From Antedon mediterranea (taxonomy: Eukaryota > Echinodermata > Crinoidea > Comatulida > Antedonidae), in assembly GCF_964355755.1 (NCBI RefSeq), contig NC_092674.1, positions 8,997,001 to 9,061,000 on the forward strand: a stretch of DNA of 64,000 nucleotides, given 5' to 3'. A program made the position numbers and the translations under genes. This document shows positions 44,438 to 56,609 of this stretch, one piece after another (the stretch's first letter is position 1; each line of letters begins with the position of its first letter). The notes below the pieces were generated by a model. That model saw only the letters and a list, made by a program, of their open reading frames with translations. It did not search any database and was not told the DNA's origin.

Positions 44438-46495
44438 GGCATGCTTTCATATATTTCTAATTTTCTAATTCTGGAATAGGATTTATTTAATAACATGAGA
44501 AAAATTAATCCATATTTCTTTGGTTCTAGTTTCTATAGTCTAGTATTTCTATTTTACCAAAATTCAATGAATAAAATGAATGAAATTAAATTTTGAAAAT
44601 AAATTTAAATAAATTAAAACTCATTTTGAAGAAATTTTATGAACAAGTGAACAAGAAATAAATCATAATATAAACGTATCAGTATTAGTTTGACAGACTT
44701 TTACTAATGGAATTATCTCCTTTTACTAAATCTATATAGTCATTATGAAGGCTTTTATCTCCTTTAAGAAGGCTCTTACATTCAATTTACAACACCCCTC
44801 TGTTTGCAAATCAAGAAAATTCAATATATATTCATCTTGATTGAAAATCAGAAACAAGGGTGATTATTATACCAGTTAGTTGTACAAGGTATATAGGTTA
44901 TGATTTTATTATATTTTGTCAACCACTCATTACCTTATTTTGCTATAGCTTACTAGTAATTAACCAATTTTGTAAGTAAAAAAAATAGCACCGTACAAAG
45001 ATAAAAATTAATTTTAAAAGTCCATTGATTGGCAAGAATGGAAGTCCTCAGCACATATCGGAATTGAATCAAGATTAACTTTTTTATATCATCCAATCAC
45101 AGTATAAGAATTTATTAGGCATTATTTAAAATATTATATGACAAAATTTTTTAAACAAATTATAGCTGTTATTATTTCAATTATTATAATAGGTAAAATT
45201 GTCTTTCAACAAATTAGTTACTTTCGATGACAAAACAGTTTTGTCACTTATGAAGTTTTTTAATTTGAAGTTTGTAAAACATTTTTGAGAAGGTCCCTGA
45301 CTATTTTATAGGCTGTCATACCATTCATTCCATAATGACATGAAACAAGAGAAATCTTGTTAGTCCAGAAGAGATAAATTTACTGAACATAAATAAGAAT
45401 AATGATAAGGATATAATTATAATTGCAAGTCATTTACTATCTTCCACAGATGTAAATGTGATGCAAAAATCTGATGAAAACCAGATTTATATCAGAGCCT
45501 TTGAAGATAGAGCTTTCTTGAAGCATTTTTTCATATTTTTGTAATTGTTTTGTATTTCACAAACACAACCAATACTGTACAAGAAACAAAACTAATTGAT
45601 ATAAATTGCACACCACTGGTCACACTGTAGGCTTCTTGTGTGTGTGTATATATATAGTTGTACTCTGATTTTCAGTGGAGAGAGGATATTTTTTTAATTT
45701 ATTTATTTTTAATATATTTAATTATATTGTATTAAGACAGTCATCAATGTTGATTTATGTTATCATTTTGAATTAAACTGACACTGAGTCTTTAAAACAT
45801 GAAGAAATTTTGAATCACTACATACATTTTCAACTTCAACAAAACCATAAAATAAAAAATGTTTCTGCATACTCGCGAAGATCAAATGTTACAATTTTAT
45901 CAGAATTTAGTATTTGAAATTTAAAAATAAAATTTTAATGTACAGGTTATTTTTTTAAGCTATTTTCTAACCTTAATATAAGAATTGTAGAATTAACTAA
46001 AAAGTACATAAATTTCCCCAAATTTTTTAACTTTACTACCCCAACAAAAATGTAGACTAACTAAAATATGTTTTGTGACGGCTATGTCTGATGAAAACAA
46101 TAAACAAACTATAATGAGGTCACCGAGATGAGAAGTAATTTAATCAGCAAAAGAGATGGTGAAAATGCAAATGAGAAATTAGCGTGTCAAAAACAGCAAT
46201 GATTCAAACGGCAAACGACAACCAGCAGGTACAAAGTATGCATAAATTATTTATTTAGAAAAACAACCAAAATTTATCAGACAGTATAGATTTTAATAAT
46301 ATTTTATTAAAAGATGTTATTAAATATATCTTTTTTTAATTAATTGTAGTGGTCTTAAATTCTATCTTCTAAAAAAATTCATCATAATAAAAATCAGTGT
46401 AATAAACTATTTTCCCTCAAGCCAAGACTGAAGTAAACATACTTATGAGATGATCCTATTAGTAGCATATTATCTGTACTGTATCTATAAGTTGT

Positions 46496-46650
46496 CCAGT
46501 ATCATAGACATGTTCTGTAATACAGTGTCACATATGTATCACATGTGACATCTGTAAAATAGGCCATAAGCCTAACCTAACACTAACCTTAACACTAGGA
46601 GCCACATGTGATACATATGTGATACGTATTAATTTGCCTGCAATACTGGA
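46496..46650. mobile_element. ACATATGTATCACATGTG inverted-repeat element, copy 3
   Basis: CACATATGTATCACATGTG (46529-46547) is perfectly inverted at 46603-46621, with TCCAGTAT/ATACTGGA outermost. The loop contains CCTAACCTAACACTAACCTT. The most intact copy of its family. Confidence 0.75.
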
Positions 46651-47069
46651 TGGATAAATGCCATATGCGAAGATACTGTACATATAATAGTACGGAAAAT
46701 CTGGAGCTACTAAAAAAACGTATATATAGTATAATACTAATTTACCAAACTCTGCATAAATTTTCTATGAAAGCAAGGCAATGGAAAGCTATATTAAACA
46801 ACAGTCATAGAAACAGCCTGTATCATCAATCACATGCTGTCGCAGTGAAGCAGGATAATTATTACGCTGATATTTTACTGGTTGATAAAATTGCGCTTGT
46901 TCTACAACTGACGAACTCGTAAGCATCCATTTAAAGTTCGTTCATCCTGATGTAGTTAATGAAAATGTAAACATCTAATATATTGCTAGCAGTGGATGAC
47001 ATTTGTGAAGCAATAGTAGATTACCTAATGGTTAAATAATTTTTAAGTTTGGGATTAATGATTAAAAAA

Positions 47070-47580
47070 AAACCAGATATTGATAATAAAATAGTATTAT
47101 TAACATAACAAAACCCATCTTGGATTACAATCTAGGTAAATATAATTGTTCATAGGATGATATTAATGAAATTAAGCTGAGCGATATTATTAAAATAAGT
47201 CAGAAATCTGTAAATTAATAAAATAGCTTTATTAATTAAGAAGGTTTAAGAATACTGATAAAGAAAAAAAATAAAAAAACAGATATTGATAACATAAAAT
47301 AGTAACAACTAAAGCAGTTTCGGATTACAATCTAGGTAAATATAATTGTTCATGGGATGATGGAAATTAAGCTGAGCGATATTACTGAAATTAGTCAACA
47401 ATCTGTAAATTAATAAAATAACTTATTAATTAAGAAAGTTTTATATTACTGAAATATTAAAAAAACAGATATTGATAACATAAAATAGTATAAAAACAAC
47501 AAAAACAGTCTTGGATTACAATCTAGGTAAATATAAATGTTTCATGGCATGATAGAAATTAAGCTGAGCGATATTACTAT
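47070..47580 (+). repeat. Three-copy ~190-bp tandem repeat
   Basis: Three units share CAGATATTGATAA, GGATTACAATCTAGGTAAAT, AATTAAGCTGAGCGATATTA and ATCTGTAAATTAATAAAATA. The third is truncated. Confidence 0.88.
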
Positions 47581-47789
47581 ATAAGTGGTTTTCTGAAATA
47601 GCGTACACAGTATAATATGTAATATTACAGCCATTGTGAAACTCGCTGTTGGTATACTGGAAATTAATTAATGTGATGATGAAATCTGGGAGAATGAGAA
47701 AAAAGTGAACATAAAATGTAGTGAAAGATATTTTACTTAAATAGAGTTCTTTCTTATAGTTTCTTTCTACACAAAAGATCATGATTCAA

Positions 47790-47960
47790 TCCATGTTTGT
47801 TTGTTTGTTTGTTTTATTAGTTTCTCCACACATTTCAAAATAAAAGATAAAAATTACAAATTACAAATAAGAAAGACACATAACTTAAACATTACAATAA
47901 ACATAAAAACATCAAAAATGTGCAGATGGAGGTCAAAATAAGTTGCGGACAACTTGTTGT
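47790..47960 (-). mobile_element. LINE 3' end fragment with (AAAC)n tail
   Basis: Read on the minus strand it ends TAAAACAAACAAACAAACAA, the type of short-repeat tail seen on CR1/L2-like LINEs. The preceding ~150 bp is non-coding. Confidence 0.45.
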
Positions 47961-50129
47961 ATCATGATTTTCGGCCTTCACTGAACACATTACAAATTAA
48001 TTGATCTATTATTAGAAGTGTGGTTCCATTTAGTGTTCATTCATCTTTCTATTATTATTCTCTGTTGTGTCTTAATGAAAATTTAATAAATAGTCAATAA
48101 CTATAATTAACTTTCAAGGGAACTGTAGACTGTAATTGATACAACTGCAGTGATCGCATGAAATAGTATTTTGTTTACCAACTGAAAACATCATCCAGGA
48201 CTATTTTGTTAAATACTGGAGATCTTCTAAATTAGAATCAATTTTGAGTAAAGTCTGAAATAAAAACATAGTTGAACGGGCATTGACTTTGACATTAACA
48301 TTCAAATCAGTCTTAAATTAGACCTACTGTATTGGTGTATCGATCATAGTTTTTTATCTAGCCTTAGGGCTGAACTGAGCTGAACAGGGCTCAGTTTAAT
48401 TTGTTTACGAGTCGGCATTACTGTAAGTGGAAATGTACTATTTCTCTTTATTTGGAAGAAACAAATATTTATGGCAAAATCAAGAAGAACTTTAGTTCAG
48501 GGATCAGATATGACGGTGGTTAATATCACCGAAATATTCATTCAATCTAAACATTTAGTGTTTTATTCTCTTCCAGAAGATAAACCAAAATTAAACCTTT
48601 CTATAATTGTATAGCGCATTTAATGTATAGTACATTATTCAGTCAAAGTGGAATAAACTTGTAATCATGTGTAATGTCCATTTAAGATGTATCATTAAAC
48701 CGCGAGAATATGAACAAACTCTAATAACAAGTCGCAAAACACCTATGGGATTTGGGCTTCATTGGAGCGTATATAAGGAACTTGTCAGCTCATCTTTTTC
48801 ATCATCACGATAACAAATGGATTCATAGGGATGATAGTGAATTTTAACGATTGATATACGAGGCAGTAATCTAAAATCGCATGTAAAGACATTATAAAGG
48901 TGTTAATGAAGCGTCTTGATTATGCATGTATGTGTTCTAATGTTGGGCAATATTTTCTCAAAGAGCAATGTGAAAATAACCACAATGGCCGGAATGCACA
49001 AGTATAGTATTGTATTAAATCTTACTTTTAATGAATGTCCCTATGTAAATTCATAGGAGTTCTAAAAATAGTATATTTTGTTGTTATTCCAATCAGATGT
49101 TAACCATACCATGTAGGTTTAATGGTAAAACTTCATGATGGTAGGATGGCAGCAGAAGCAGGCATATTAAGGAGAAGATGCTTGGAGATGCCTTTTCTTC
49201 TCATCTGCACTGTTTATAAATCAATTTATTAGTTTTCAGTAATCACTGGACAGTTTCTCTCATTATTAAATATTTTTTCAAAAGCCTGATATATGAAACG
49301 AATCACAAAATGGTAAAAAGAGACAGAAAATTTATAACAGTTTTAAATTTTACATAAAAGGTATAGTTTTACTTTTAGTATCATGCATATTTCAAACATT
49401 TCTTATGCTGTTGCCAGTTTTAAAAAACCATTTAAATATAAAAAGCTTTTAAAATTTAATTTAGGTGTACAAATCTTCAAAATCCAGAAAAAAGGTAGCT
49501 TTATTTAACATCTAAGTATACATACATATTGTAGTTTATATAACATTTAAAAAACAACAGATCATTCCTTGTATAATTTAAACTAAGTTTACTTAATTAT
49601 TGCTTCATTTCCTTTTGTTTTTTTTTTCAATAAAAAATTTAACCTTATTTCTAAATCCAGGTGTACCTCCGACTACATGGCTAAATATGTACAAGATAAA
49701 GCTGTGTCTTGTATAATCCAAACAGTTACAATAATCATTTAATTACTGTTCTGGTGAACATAAACATTAAAGCCGTTGTTTACAATAGACAAGAATTGCA
49801 CGGTAATGTATTTTCAGGCTTATAGAAATGGTTATATTATCAGCGAAAGTTGACGTGAATCACAGAGTAATGTATGTGCTGGCTTAGAAACATTTACGTC
49901 AGATGCAAGTACAAAGACACTGTAAATGAATGAAGGAACAGTTAGCATCGTTAAAACACACGTCATAGCTGACCTGAGCGTAATGAAAATGGCAAGAAAT
50001 ATAATGCCTTTTAGGATAACATCTCAGACAGAACTAATTAAAAGTGTTTAAACTTTACATGTATAAATTAATTCCATAAAATATTTAATATTCAGTACTA
50101 CTATATTCACATGCTCTGTATATTAAGAT

Positions 50130-50290
50130 TTTGATTTGATTTGATTTATTTGCATCTCATTAAAACATGCACAGTTTATTATAGTACAATATATCATTTT
50201 AATTTAAAAAGACAGATACAAAGATGCAGGATAGCCCATGAAAGTCCCGATGTGGGACTTATTTCTAATGGGGTCATCAATAACAAATTA
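50130..50290 (-). mobile_element. LINE 3' end fragment with (CAAAT)n tail
   Basis: On the minus strand: CCCACATCGGGACTTTCATG, GGCTATCCTGCATC, then GAGATGCAAATAAATCAAAT and CAAATCAAA. This is the classic 3' UTR and tail pattern of CR1/L2-like LINEs in marine invertebrates. No ORF is retained. Confidence 0.65.
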
Positions 50291-50572
50291 AGAAAAGACA
50301 AAAACAGCAAAGACAAAAAAATTAGAATACATAAAAACATATTTAAAAATACTGGTACATTTAAAATATTACTTTACCATTGATTCACTATCACAGGCTC
50401 TAATTCTAAGATAATCCTTAACTTTTATTTTTAAATGTTCTATTGATTTGATAAAGAATTCCTTTCATATCAAAAACTTTGAAATGATAAGATGGGAAAT
50501 TCTTATATTCACACACAATTAAGAGCAATATTTTATAGCACAATTCTTAATAATTAATATATATATATATAT

Positions 50573-50685
50573 AAATCCAAAGGCAAATTACTGAAAATGA
50601 CAATGCTGTGGGTATCAGTGGCTGGATCTCAATGGAGATACAAAAAAAAGCGAAAAGCTAAAACAAAACGATAAAGTAAAACAGA
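50573..50685 (-). repeat. CCCGAAA/GATCCAGCCACTG repeat, copy 2
   Basis: Inverse orientation: AATCCAAAGGCAAATTACTG, ACAATGCTGTGGGTATCAG, TGGCTGGATCTCAATGGAG. It lacks the CTGATGA half. It begins next to a (TA)n run, as does copy 4. Confidence 0.85.
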
Positions 50686-51310
50686 TATAGATTAGATTAT
50701 AATGCAACCTACATGTTTACTTTACTATCTACCTATTTATTCAGTAATTCATTTCATGACAAATTTATATAAAATTTGTGGAAAAAAGATGCATTTTAAA
50801 ACAGTACTACTGGTAGTCTAAATTTTCATTATTAAGATTGACTGTAACAGTAATCAGTAATCATGTTCCAACATTCACTAATATAACAATAGACTAACTA
50901 CAGCCATGTACAGCCAATGAAACTGTACAGAAAATTCATTTTTGTAGTTTCAAAGCCTTTGTAGAATAAACATTTGAGAAGAGTGCATTAATATATGATT
51001 ATAGCACAAATTGGTTTAGGGAAACTTACAGATCAAAATTAAATTGCAAATTAATGTCTAAATGAAATATTAGATGAAATATATACAACATTAGCAATTG
51101 GAACATTGATGTATTAATATTAATAAACATCATATACAGTATGGATTATACACATGAATTTAAAACACATACTCTCCATTAATGGTGCCGGAAATGAACA
51201 CAGATTTTTAACTAATAGTTCATAATATAGATTTTTAATTTATATCTAAATCACATCAAATTGGATGACATTTAAGAAATAAAAGAATTTGGTACAAATT
51301 ATATTAACAC

Positions 51311-51325
51311 AATTGTCAATTAAAG

Positions 51326-51368
<43 letters not shown>

Positions 51369-51383
51369 TTTAATTGACAATTA
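51311..51383. repeat. 73-bp perfect hairpin with (TA)n core
   Basis: AATTGTCAATTAAAGTATAT at 51311 is inverted at the right end (ATATACTTTAATTGACAATT to 51383), with TA dinucleotides filling the middle. It could extrude as a cruciform. Origin is unclear: TA-microsatellite growth inside a palindrome or a tiny foldback element. Confidence 0.85.
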
Positions 51384-51644
51384 ATAATTGGATATTACGC
51401 TCCTCTACTTTCTGCTATATACATATATAGTATGTTGTTTTGTAGAGCACTCTTCATTTCGAAACGGTGCATTTTTGTTGTGAATACTATTAGCATTTTG
51501 CAAAGCACGCTCGTTGAGCTTGTGCACTCTTTGTGTTCATAATCGGTGTACCATGTCCCGCATACCTGGCTCAGCCAATATATTGTGCCAGTTCTGCGGT
51601 ACATTTCATTTCGAAACCTGAGCTGCACTGACGAGATCTAAATA

Positions 51645-51780
51645 TTAGGGGTTACCCCGGTGTATTAGTACATCACAGCCACTGATCACCAACTGGGCCC
51701 TCTGGGAGACCAGTCTTTGACTGAAGAGGTTACCCAGTATAAATATAAATTTCAATCATTCAATCAATCAATCAATAAGA
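51645..51780 (+). mobile_element. LINE-like 3' end with (AATC)n tail
   Basis: GGGGTTACCCCGGTGTATTA, GGAGACCAGTCTTTGACTG, AAGAGGTTACCCAGTATAAA and then CAATCATTCAATCAATCAAT. A body plus short tandem tail suggests a LINE or LINE-mobilised 3' end. Confidence 0.5.
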
Positions 51781-51864
51781 TCGAAACAGTACTGTCTGCA
51801 GATTGGATACATATATAAATTTCTGGTGGGCGTGCATACAATTGAGGGACTATAGTGCTGTTCA

Positions 51865-52060
51865 ATGTTAAGGAGTCGCTATCCAATCGAGTTTGAACAA
51901 TACCATGAAAGTCCCAGTGTTCTAATGGTTAGGACATCTGCATATCAAGCAGAAGGTTCGGGGTTTGAGTCTCGATTTGGGCGACTTTTTCTCATTCTCA
52001 GTTTTCCTCATCTTTATCGTTTCAAATTAATTAATTAAATTTCAGTATTCACCAGGTGGT
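51865..52060 (+). mobile_element. tRNA-like repeat unit, copy 1
   Basis: Positions 51911-51982 fold as a tRNA-like sequence: anticodon stem TCTGC/GCAGA around the loop ATATCAA, and box A-like TTCTAATGGTTAGG. The T-arm is degraded. TTTTT follows 4 nt later. It shares upstream GAGTCGCTATCCAATCGAGT and downstream TTTCCTCATCTTTATCGTTT with copy 2 at 59240-59455. Confidence 0.7.
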
Positions 52061-52554
52061 TTAGAATTAATGTTCTGTGCCTGATGTGTTTATATATATT
52101 CATTAATAAATGAATTTCAAATGTACACCTTTATCTAGACAGTACAACATGCTTAATATGGAAATGGAAAGGTACAAGGTACATGAAAAATAAATAGACT
52201 TGTATTTTGTATTTGAGAATCATAGTGTTTGCTTTTAGTTTTGTCTACTAAGATTCAAGTTTGGAGTCTGACCCACAAAAAAAAACATGTCTTCTTCACA
52301 GTGGATTTGAAAAATAAAAATTTACTTAAAGTCATGGGAACTAGATCCTTGGTTTGCACTTGGATTATTCATGCTGTTAGTTTGACCATGGTTTTACCAA
52401 GAACTATTGGTAAAACAGGTATTGCTTGGTAAAATTAACTATAGAGCTTTGTTATACCTCCATGGTTAACTTAAAATATCTTATTTCTTTATACTAATTT
52501 TAATATTATTATGATTGTAGTACACTGAAAGTATCGTTTTTGTTTTTATTTATT

Positions 52555-52755
52555 ATTTTATGTAGTAAATTGTATTAGTTTAAATGTATGTGTATTGTTT
52601 CTGGGGTCTTTCTTGAGACAAGAAACTTGATTTCTTCTAGAGAAGACCCAAAATGATGGCTTATTACTAATGTTTTTATTTATGTACACACCTATATATT
52701 ATACTGTATAATGCCATTGTTGAACAAATAAATGTTTTTTGAACTTGAACTTAAC
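52555..52755 (+). mobile_element. LINE 3' end with TTGAACTTGAACTT tail
   Basis: TGGGGTCTTTCTTGAGACAA, an imperfect hairpin with CTAGAGAAGACCC, then ACAAATAAATGTTTTTTGAA and CTTGAACTT. The AATAAA followed by a short tandem tail is typical of CR1/RTE-like LINE 3' ends. Confidence 0.55.
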
Positions 52756-52881
52756 CGTAAAGGCAATTGTACAAACATTTTTATGAGACTTTTTTGGGTA
52801 AATTTAGCAGACGACTTTGTTTATTCAAACAGATCGAGGTGATCAAGGCTTCATCCAAAATAAAATGGTTGGCTGTACAAT

Positions 52882-53284
52882 TTTCTGTAGTTAAATATTT
52901 GATGTTTTTGAGTTTCTGTAGTTAAATATTTGATGTTTTTGAGTTTCTGTAGTTAAATATTTGATGTTTTTGAGTTTCTGTAGTTAAATATTTGATGTTT
53001 TTGAGTTTCTGTAGTTAAATATTTGATGTTTTTGTGTTTCTGTAGTTAAATATTTGATGTTTTTGAGTTTCTGTAGTTAAATATTTGATGTTTTTGAGTT
53101 TCTGTAGTTAAATATTTGATGTTTTTGAGTTTCTGTAGTTAAATATTTGATGTTTTTGAGTTTCTGTAGTTAAATATTTGATGTTTTTGAGTTTCTGTAG
53201 TTAAATATTTGATGTTTTTGAGTTTCTGTAGTTAAATATTTGATGTTTTTGAGTTTCTGTAGTTAAATATTTGATGTTTTTGAG
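52882..53284 (+). repeat. Near-perfect 31-bp minisatellite, 13 copies
   Basis: Exactly 13 units of TTTCTGTAGTTAAATATTTG plus ATGTTTTTGAG. I see one base difference (TTGTG for TTGAG, about 53032). The homogeneity implies recent expansion or ongoing gene conversion, and copy number is likely polymorphic. Confidence 0.97.
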
Positions 53285-54655
53285 AAAACTATAGACAAAC
53301 ACTTCCTAACATACATAAAATAAACAACTACAATGATATTACAGTATATGGAACCCAATAAGTATGGTTTGTGCAACTACCGTACATAGACTGTAAATTC
53401 TGTTTTCATAATAACTGATAATCTGGTTTAACAATCGACTGTTATTACTTTCTTAAATTTATTCATAACTACGATATCGAAAACCTGTTTAAGTCAAATT
53501 CATGAATTTCTCTAAATTCATATTTGACTATTCATAATGTAAAATGAATATGAAATTGAAAATACAATAATTATTTATTAATGCTTGCCAATGGCAAAAC
53601 AGTTTACAAATGATTAATTTGGATGTTTAAAAAAAAACCAAATAGAATAGCAAAATAAAATAAGATATTGTGAAATTTTGGTGATCATTGACATTTAACT
53701 TTTTGAGATAATTGACACAACACAATCTGTACAGGGAGAAATAAACAATAACAAAAAATGTATTTGATACAATAACAATAGGTGATCATTTTATTCTATA
53801 AATAATAATAATAATAATTTATTTGGAGATATGAACACCTAATTATCACAACTGAACCATGAATTCTGGCTATACTGTCTAGAGCAATATCTAATATTTT
53901 CAGAACAGTAATGTGATGTTCGAAAGTTGGTGATGATATTAACATGTTGGCTACGAGTGTTGAGGTAACTGGAAACTTGTCAACACAAATTTTTCAAACT
54001 GCATGTATACGTCATAGAACATCATAGGGTAGTGCAGAGAAGATAACGTACTTCCATTATGTATGTCAAATGATACAATGTAGTGGCACCCTCTGTGTTT
54101 AATAAATTACATTTCCGACGAGGTATAACCAGGAAATAATAATGGTGGTTATTGTTTACAATAATTAGGGAGCTTAGATTAGCTGCGGCCGACTTTGAAT
54201 TAAATATGTTGTGTTCATTGTTTACATCCAAGTTTGAGGTGGCCTTTAACCTCGCACATTTTCTCATCTTCTTTGAGAAAATTTTTTAATTATTTCATTT
54301 ATTACTGTTACATAATAATCACAACAAGGAACTGAACTAGATGCTAAACTGAAACACACATCTTGTATTTAATTAAATCTCTGTACTAGAGATGAACTTT
54401 GTAAACAATATTACATTAATATTACAAAGTAGCCAAGAGGGAAATGCATGATTTATATCTAATATGAGAACAGGCTGATATTGATCTACTGGTAAAACTG
54501 ATTTGCCATATTTCAATAGAACAGAGATAAGCTTATGATAATAATTGTACTGCAATCATAAAATTTGAGATACACAAATATTTTTTGTCTCTTGAGAAAT
54601 GACTCGGTTTTCAACATCTAGGATTTGTAGGAATAGAGTATAAAGAAGTAAGAGA
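53285..54655. other. Intron sequence between two minisatellites
   Basis: AT-rich with no supported feature. ORFs of 60-81 codons on the minus strand show no family resemblance. Confidence 0.7.
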
Positions 54656-56600
54656 AAGAGGATGTTGATAAGAGGGAGGATGTTGAGAAGGAGGATGCTG
54701 ATGAGAGGGAGGATGCTGATGAGAAGGAGGATGTTGATAAGAGGGAGGATGTTGATGAGAGTGAGGATGTTGATGAGAGTGAGGATGATGATGAGAGTGA
54801 GGATGCTGATGAGAGGGAAGATGTTGATGAGAGGGAGGATGCTGATGAGAGGGAGGATGCTGATGAGAGGGAGGATGCTGATGAGAGGGAGGATGCTGAT
54901 GAGAGGGAAGATGTTGAGAAAAGGGAAGATGTTGATGAGAGGGAGGATACTGATGAGAGGGAGGATACTGATGAGAGGGAAGATTCTGATGAGAGGGAAG
55001 ATGTTGAGAAAAGGGAAGATGTTGAGAAAAGGGAAGATGTTGATGAGAGGGAGGATGCTGATGAGAGGGAGGATTCTGATGAGAGGGAGGATGTTAATGA
55101 TGAGAGGGAGGTTGCTGATGAGAGGGAGGATGTTAATGATGAGAGGGAGGATGCTGATGAGAGGGAGGATTCTGATGAGAGGGAGGATGTTAATGATGAG
55201 AGGGAGGTTGCTGATGAGAGGAAGGATGTTGATGAGAGGGACGATGTTAATGATGAGAGGGAGGATGCTGATGACAGGGAAGATGTTGAGAGGGAGGTTG
55301 CTGATGAAAGTGGGGATGCTGATGAGCGGGAGGATGCTGATGAGAGGGAGGATGCTAATGAGAGGGAAGATATTGAAGGGAAGGTTGCTGATGAGAGGGA
55401 AGATGTTGATGAGAGGGAAGATGTTGATGAGAGGAAGGATGGTAATGAGAGAGAGGATGGTAATGAGAGAGAGGAAGTTGATGAGAGGGCGGATGTTGAT
55501 GAGAGGGAGGATGTTGATGAGAGGGAGGATTCTGATGAGAGGGAGGATGTTAATGATGAGAGGGAGGTTGCTGATGAGAGGAAGGATGTTGATGAGAGGA
55601 AGGATGTTGATTAGAGTGGGGATGCTGATGAGAGGGAGGATGCTGATGAGAGGGAGGATGCTAATGAGAGGGAGGATGCTAATGAGAGGAATGATGCTGA
55701 TAAAAGGAAGGATGCTGATGAGAGTAGGGATGCTGATGAGAGGGAGGATGCTGATAAGAGAGAGAATATCTGATGAGAGTGGGGAAAGCTGATGGGAGGG
55801 AGGATGTTGATAAGAGGGAGGATTCTGATGATAGGGAGGTTTCTGATGAAAGGGAGGTTGCTGATGAGAGAGGGGATGTTAATGAGAGGGATGATGCTGA
55901 TGAGAGAGGGGATTTAATGAGAGGGAAGATGTTGAGAAAAGGGAAGATGTTGATGAGAGGGAGGATGCTGATGAGAGGGAGGATTCTGATGAGAGGGAGG
56001 ATGTTAATGATGAGAGGGAGGTTGCTGATGAGAGGAAGGATGTTAATGATGAGAGGGAGGATGCTGATGATGAGAGGGAGGATGCTGATGACAGGGAAGA
56101 TGCTGATGACAGGGAAGATGTTGATGACAGGGAAGATGTTGAGAGGGAGGATGCTAATGAGAGGGAAGATGTTGAGAGGGAGGTTGCTGATGAAAGTGGG
56201 GAAAGCTGATGAGAGGGAGGATGTTGATAAGAGGGAGGATGTTGATAAGAGGGAGGATGTTGATAAGAGGGAGGATTCTGATGATAGGGAGGTTTCTGAT
56301 GAAAGGGAGGATGCTGATGAGAGAGGGGATGTTAATGAGAGGTAGGATGCTGATGAGTGGGAGGATGTTGATGATAGGGGATGATGATGAGAGGGATGAT
56401 GTTAATGAGAGGGAGGATGCTGATGAGTGGAAGGATGTTGATGATAGGGGGGATGATGATGAGAGGTAGGATGCTGATGAGAGGGAGGATGTTGATGAGA
56501 GGAAAGATGTTGATGATAGGGGGATGTTGATGAGAGGGATGTTGATGAGAGGGAGGATGGTGATGAGAGGGAGGATGGTGATAAAAGGGAGGATGTTGAT
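54656..56600 (+). repeat. 18-bp GA-rich minisatellite, about 1.95 kb
   Basis: Over 100 units of GATGCTGATGAGAGGGAG and variants (GTT, GAT, TCT, AAT for GCT; GAAAA, GATAG, GAGTG for GAGAGG). Two plus frames stay open for long runs, MLMRGR x n and DADERE/DVDERE x n, because 18 is a multiple of three. Longer blocks recur: a GAAAAGGGAAGATGTTGATG-containing block near 55015 and 55930, and a GGGGAAAGCTGATG block near 55780 and 56195. I treat it as non-coding: no splice or initiation context and no non-repeat flank. Confidence 0.95.
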
Positions 56601-56609
56601 GATTTTCAA

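Larger units (their letters stand above)
42611..47069. other. Upstream intron of unc80, first part
   Basis: No exon matching the expected upstream UNC80 sequence found. AT-rich, with a MITE-like element at 44273-44437, an inverted-repeat element at 46496-46650, and repeated AATTTGCATAT motifs between 43510 and 43930. Confidence 0.75.

Noticed and set aside
46650-46922. 90-codon plus-strand ORF next to a MITE-like element
   Set aside because: No recognisable domain, AT-rich composition and no splice context; most likely a chance ORF.
54662-56345. Open frames of 376 and 190 codons encoding MLMRGR-type repeats
   Set aside because: They are generated by an 18-bp tandem repeat in which several frames are open at once; no non-repeat protein, start context or splice signals surround them.
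56154-56609. Minus-strand 151-codon ORF rich in Leu/Ile/Ser/Pro
   Set aside because: It is the complement of the same 18-bp minisatellite.
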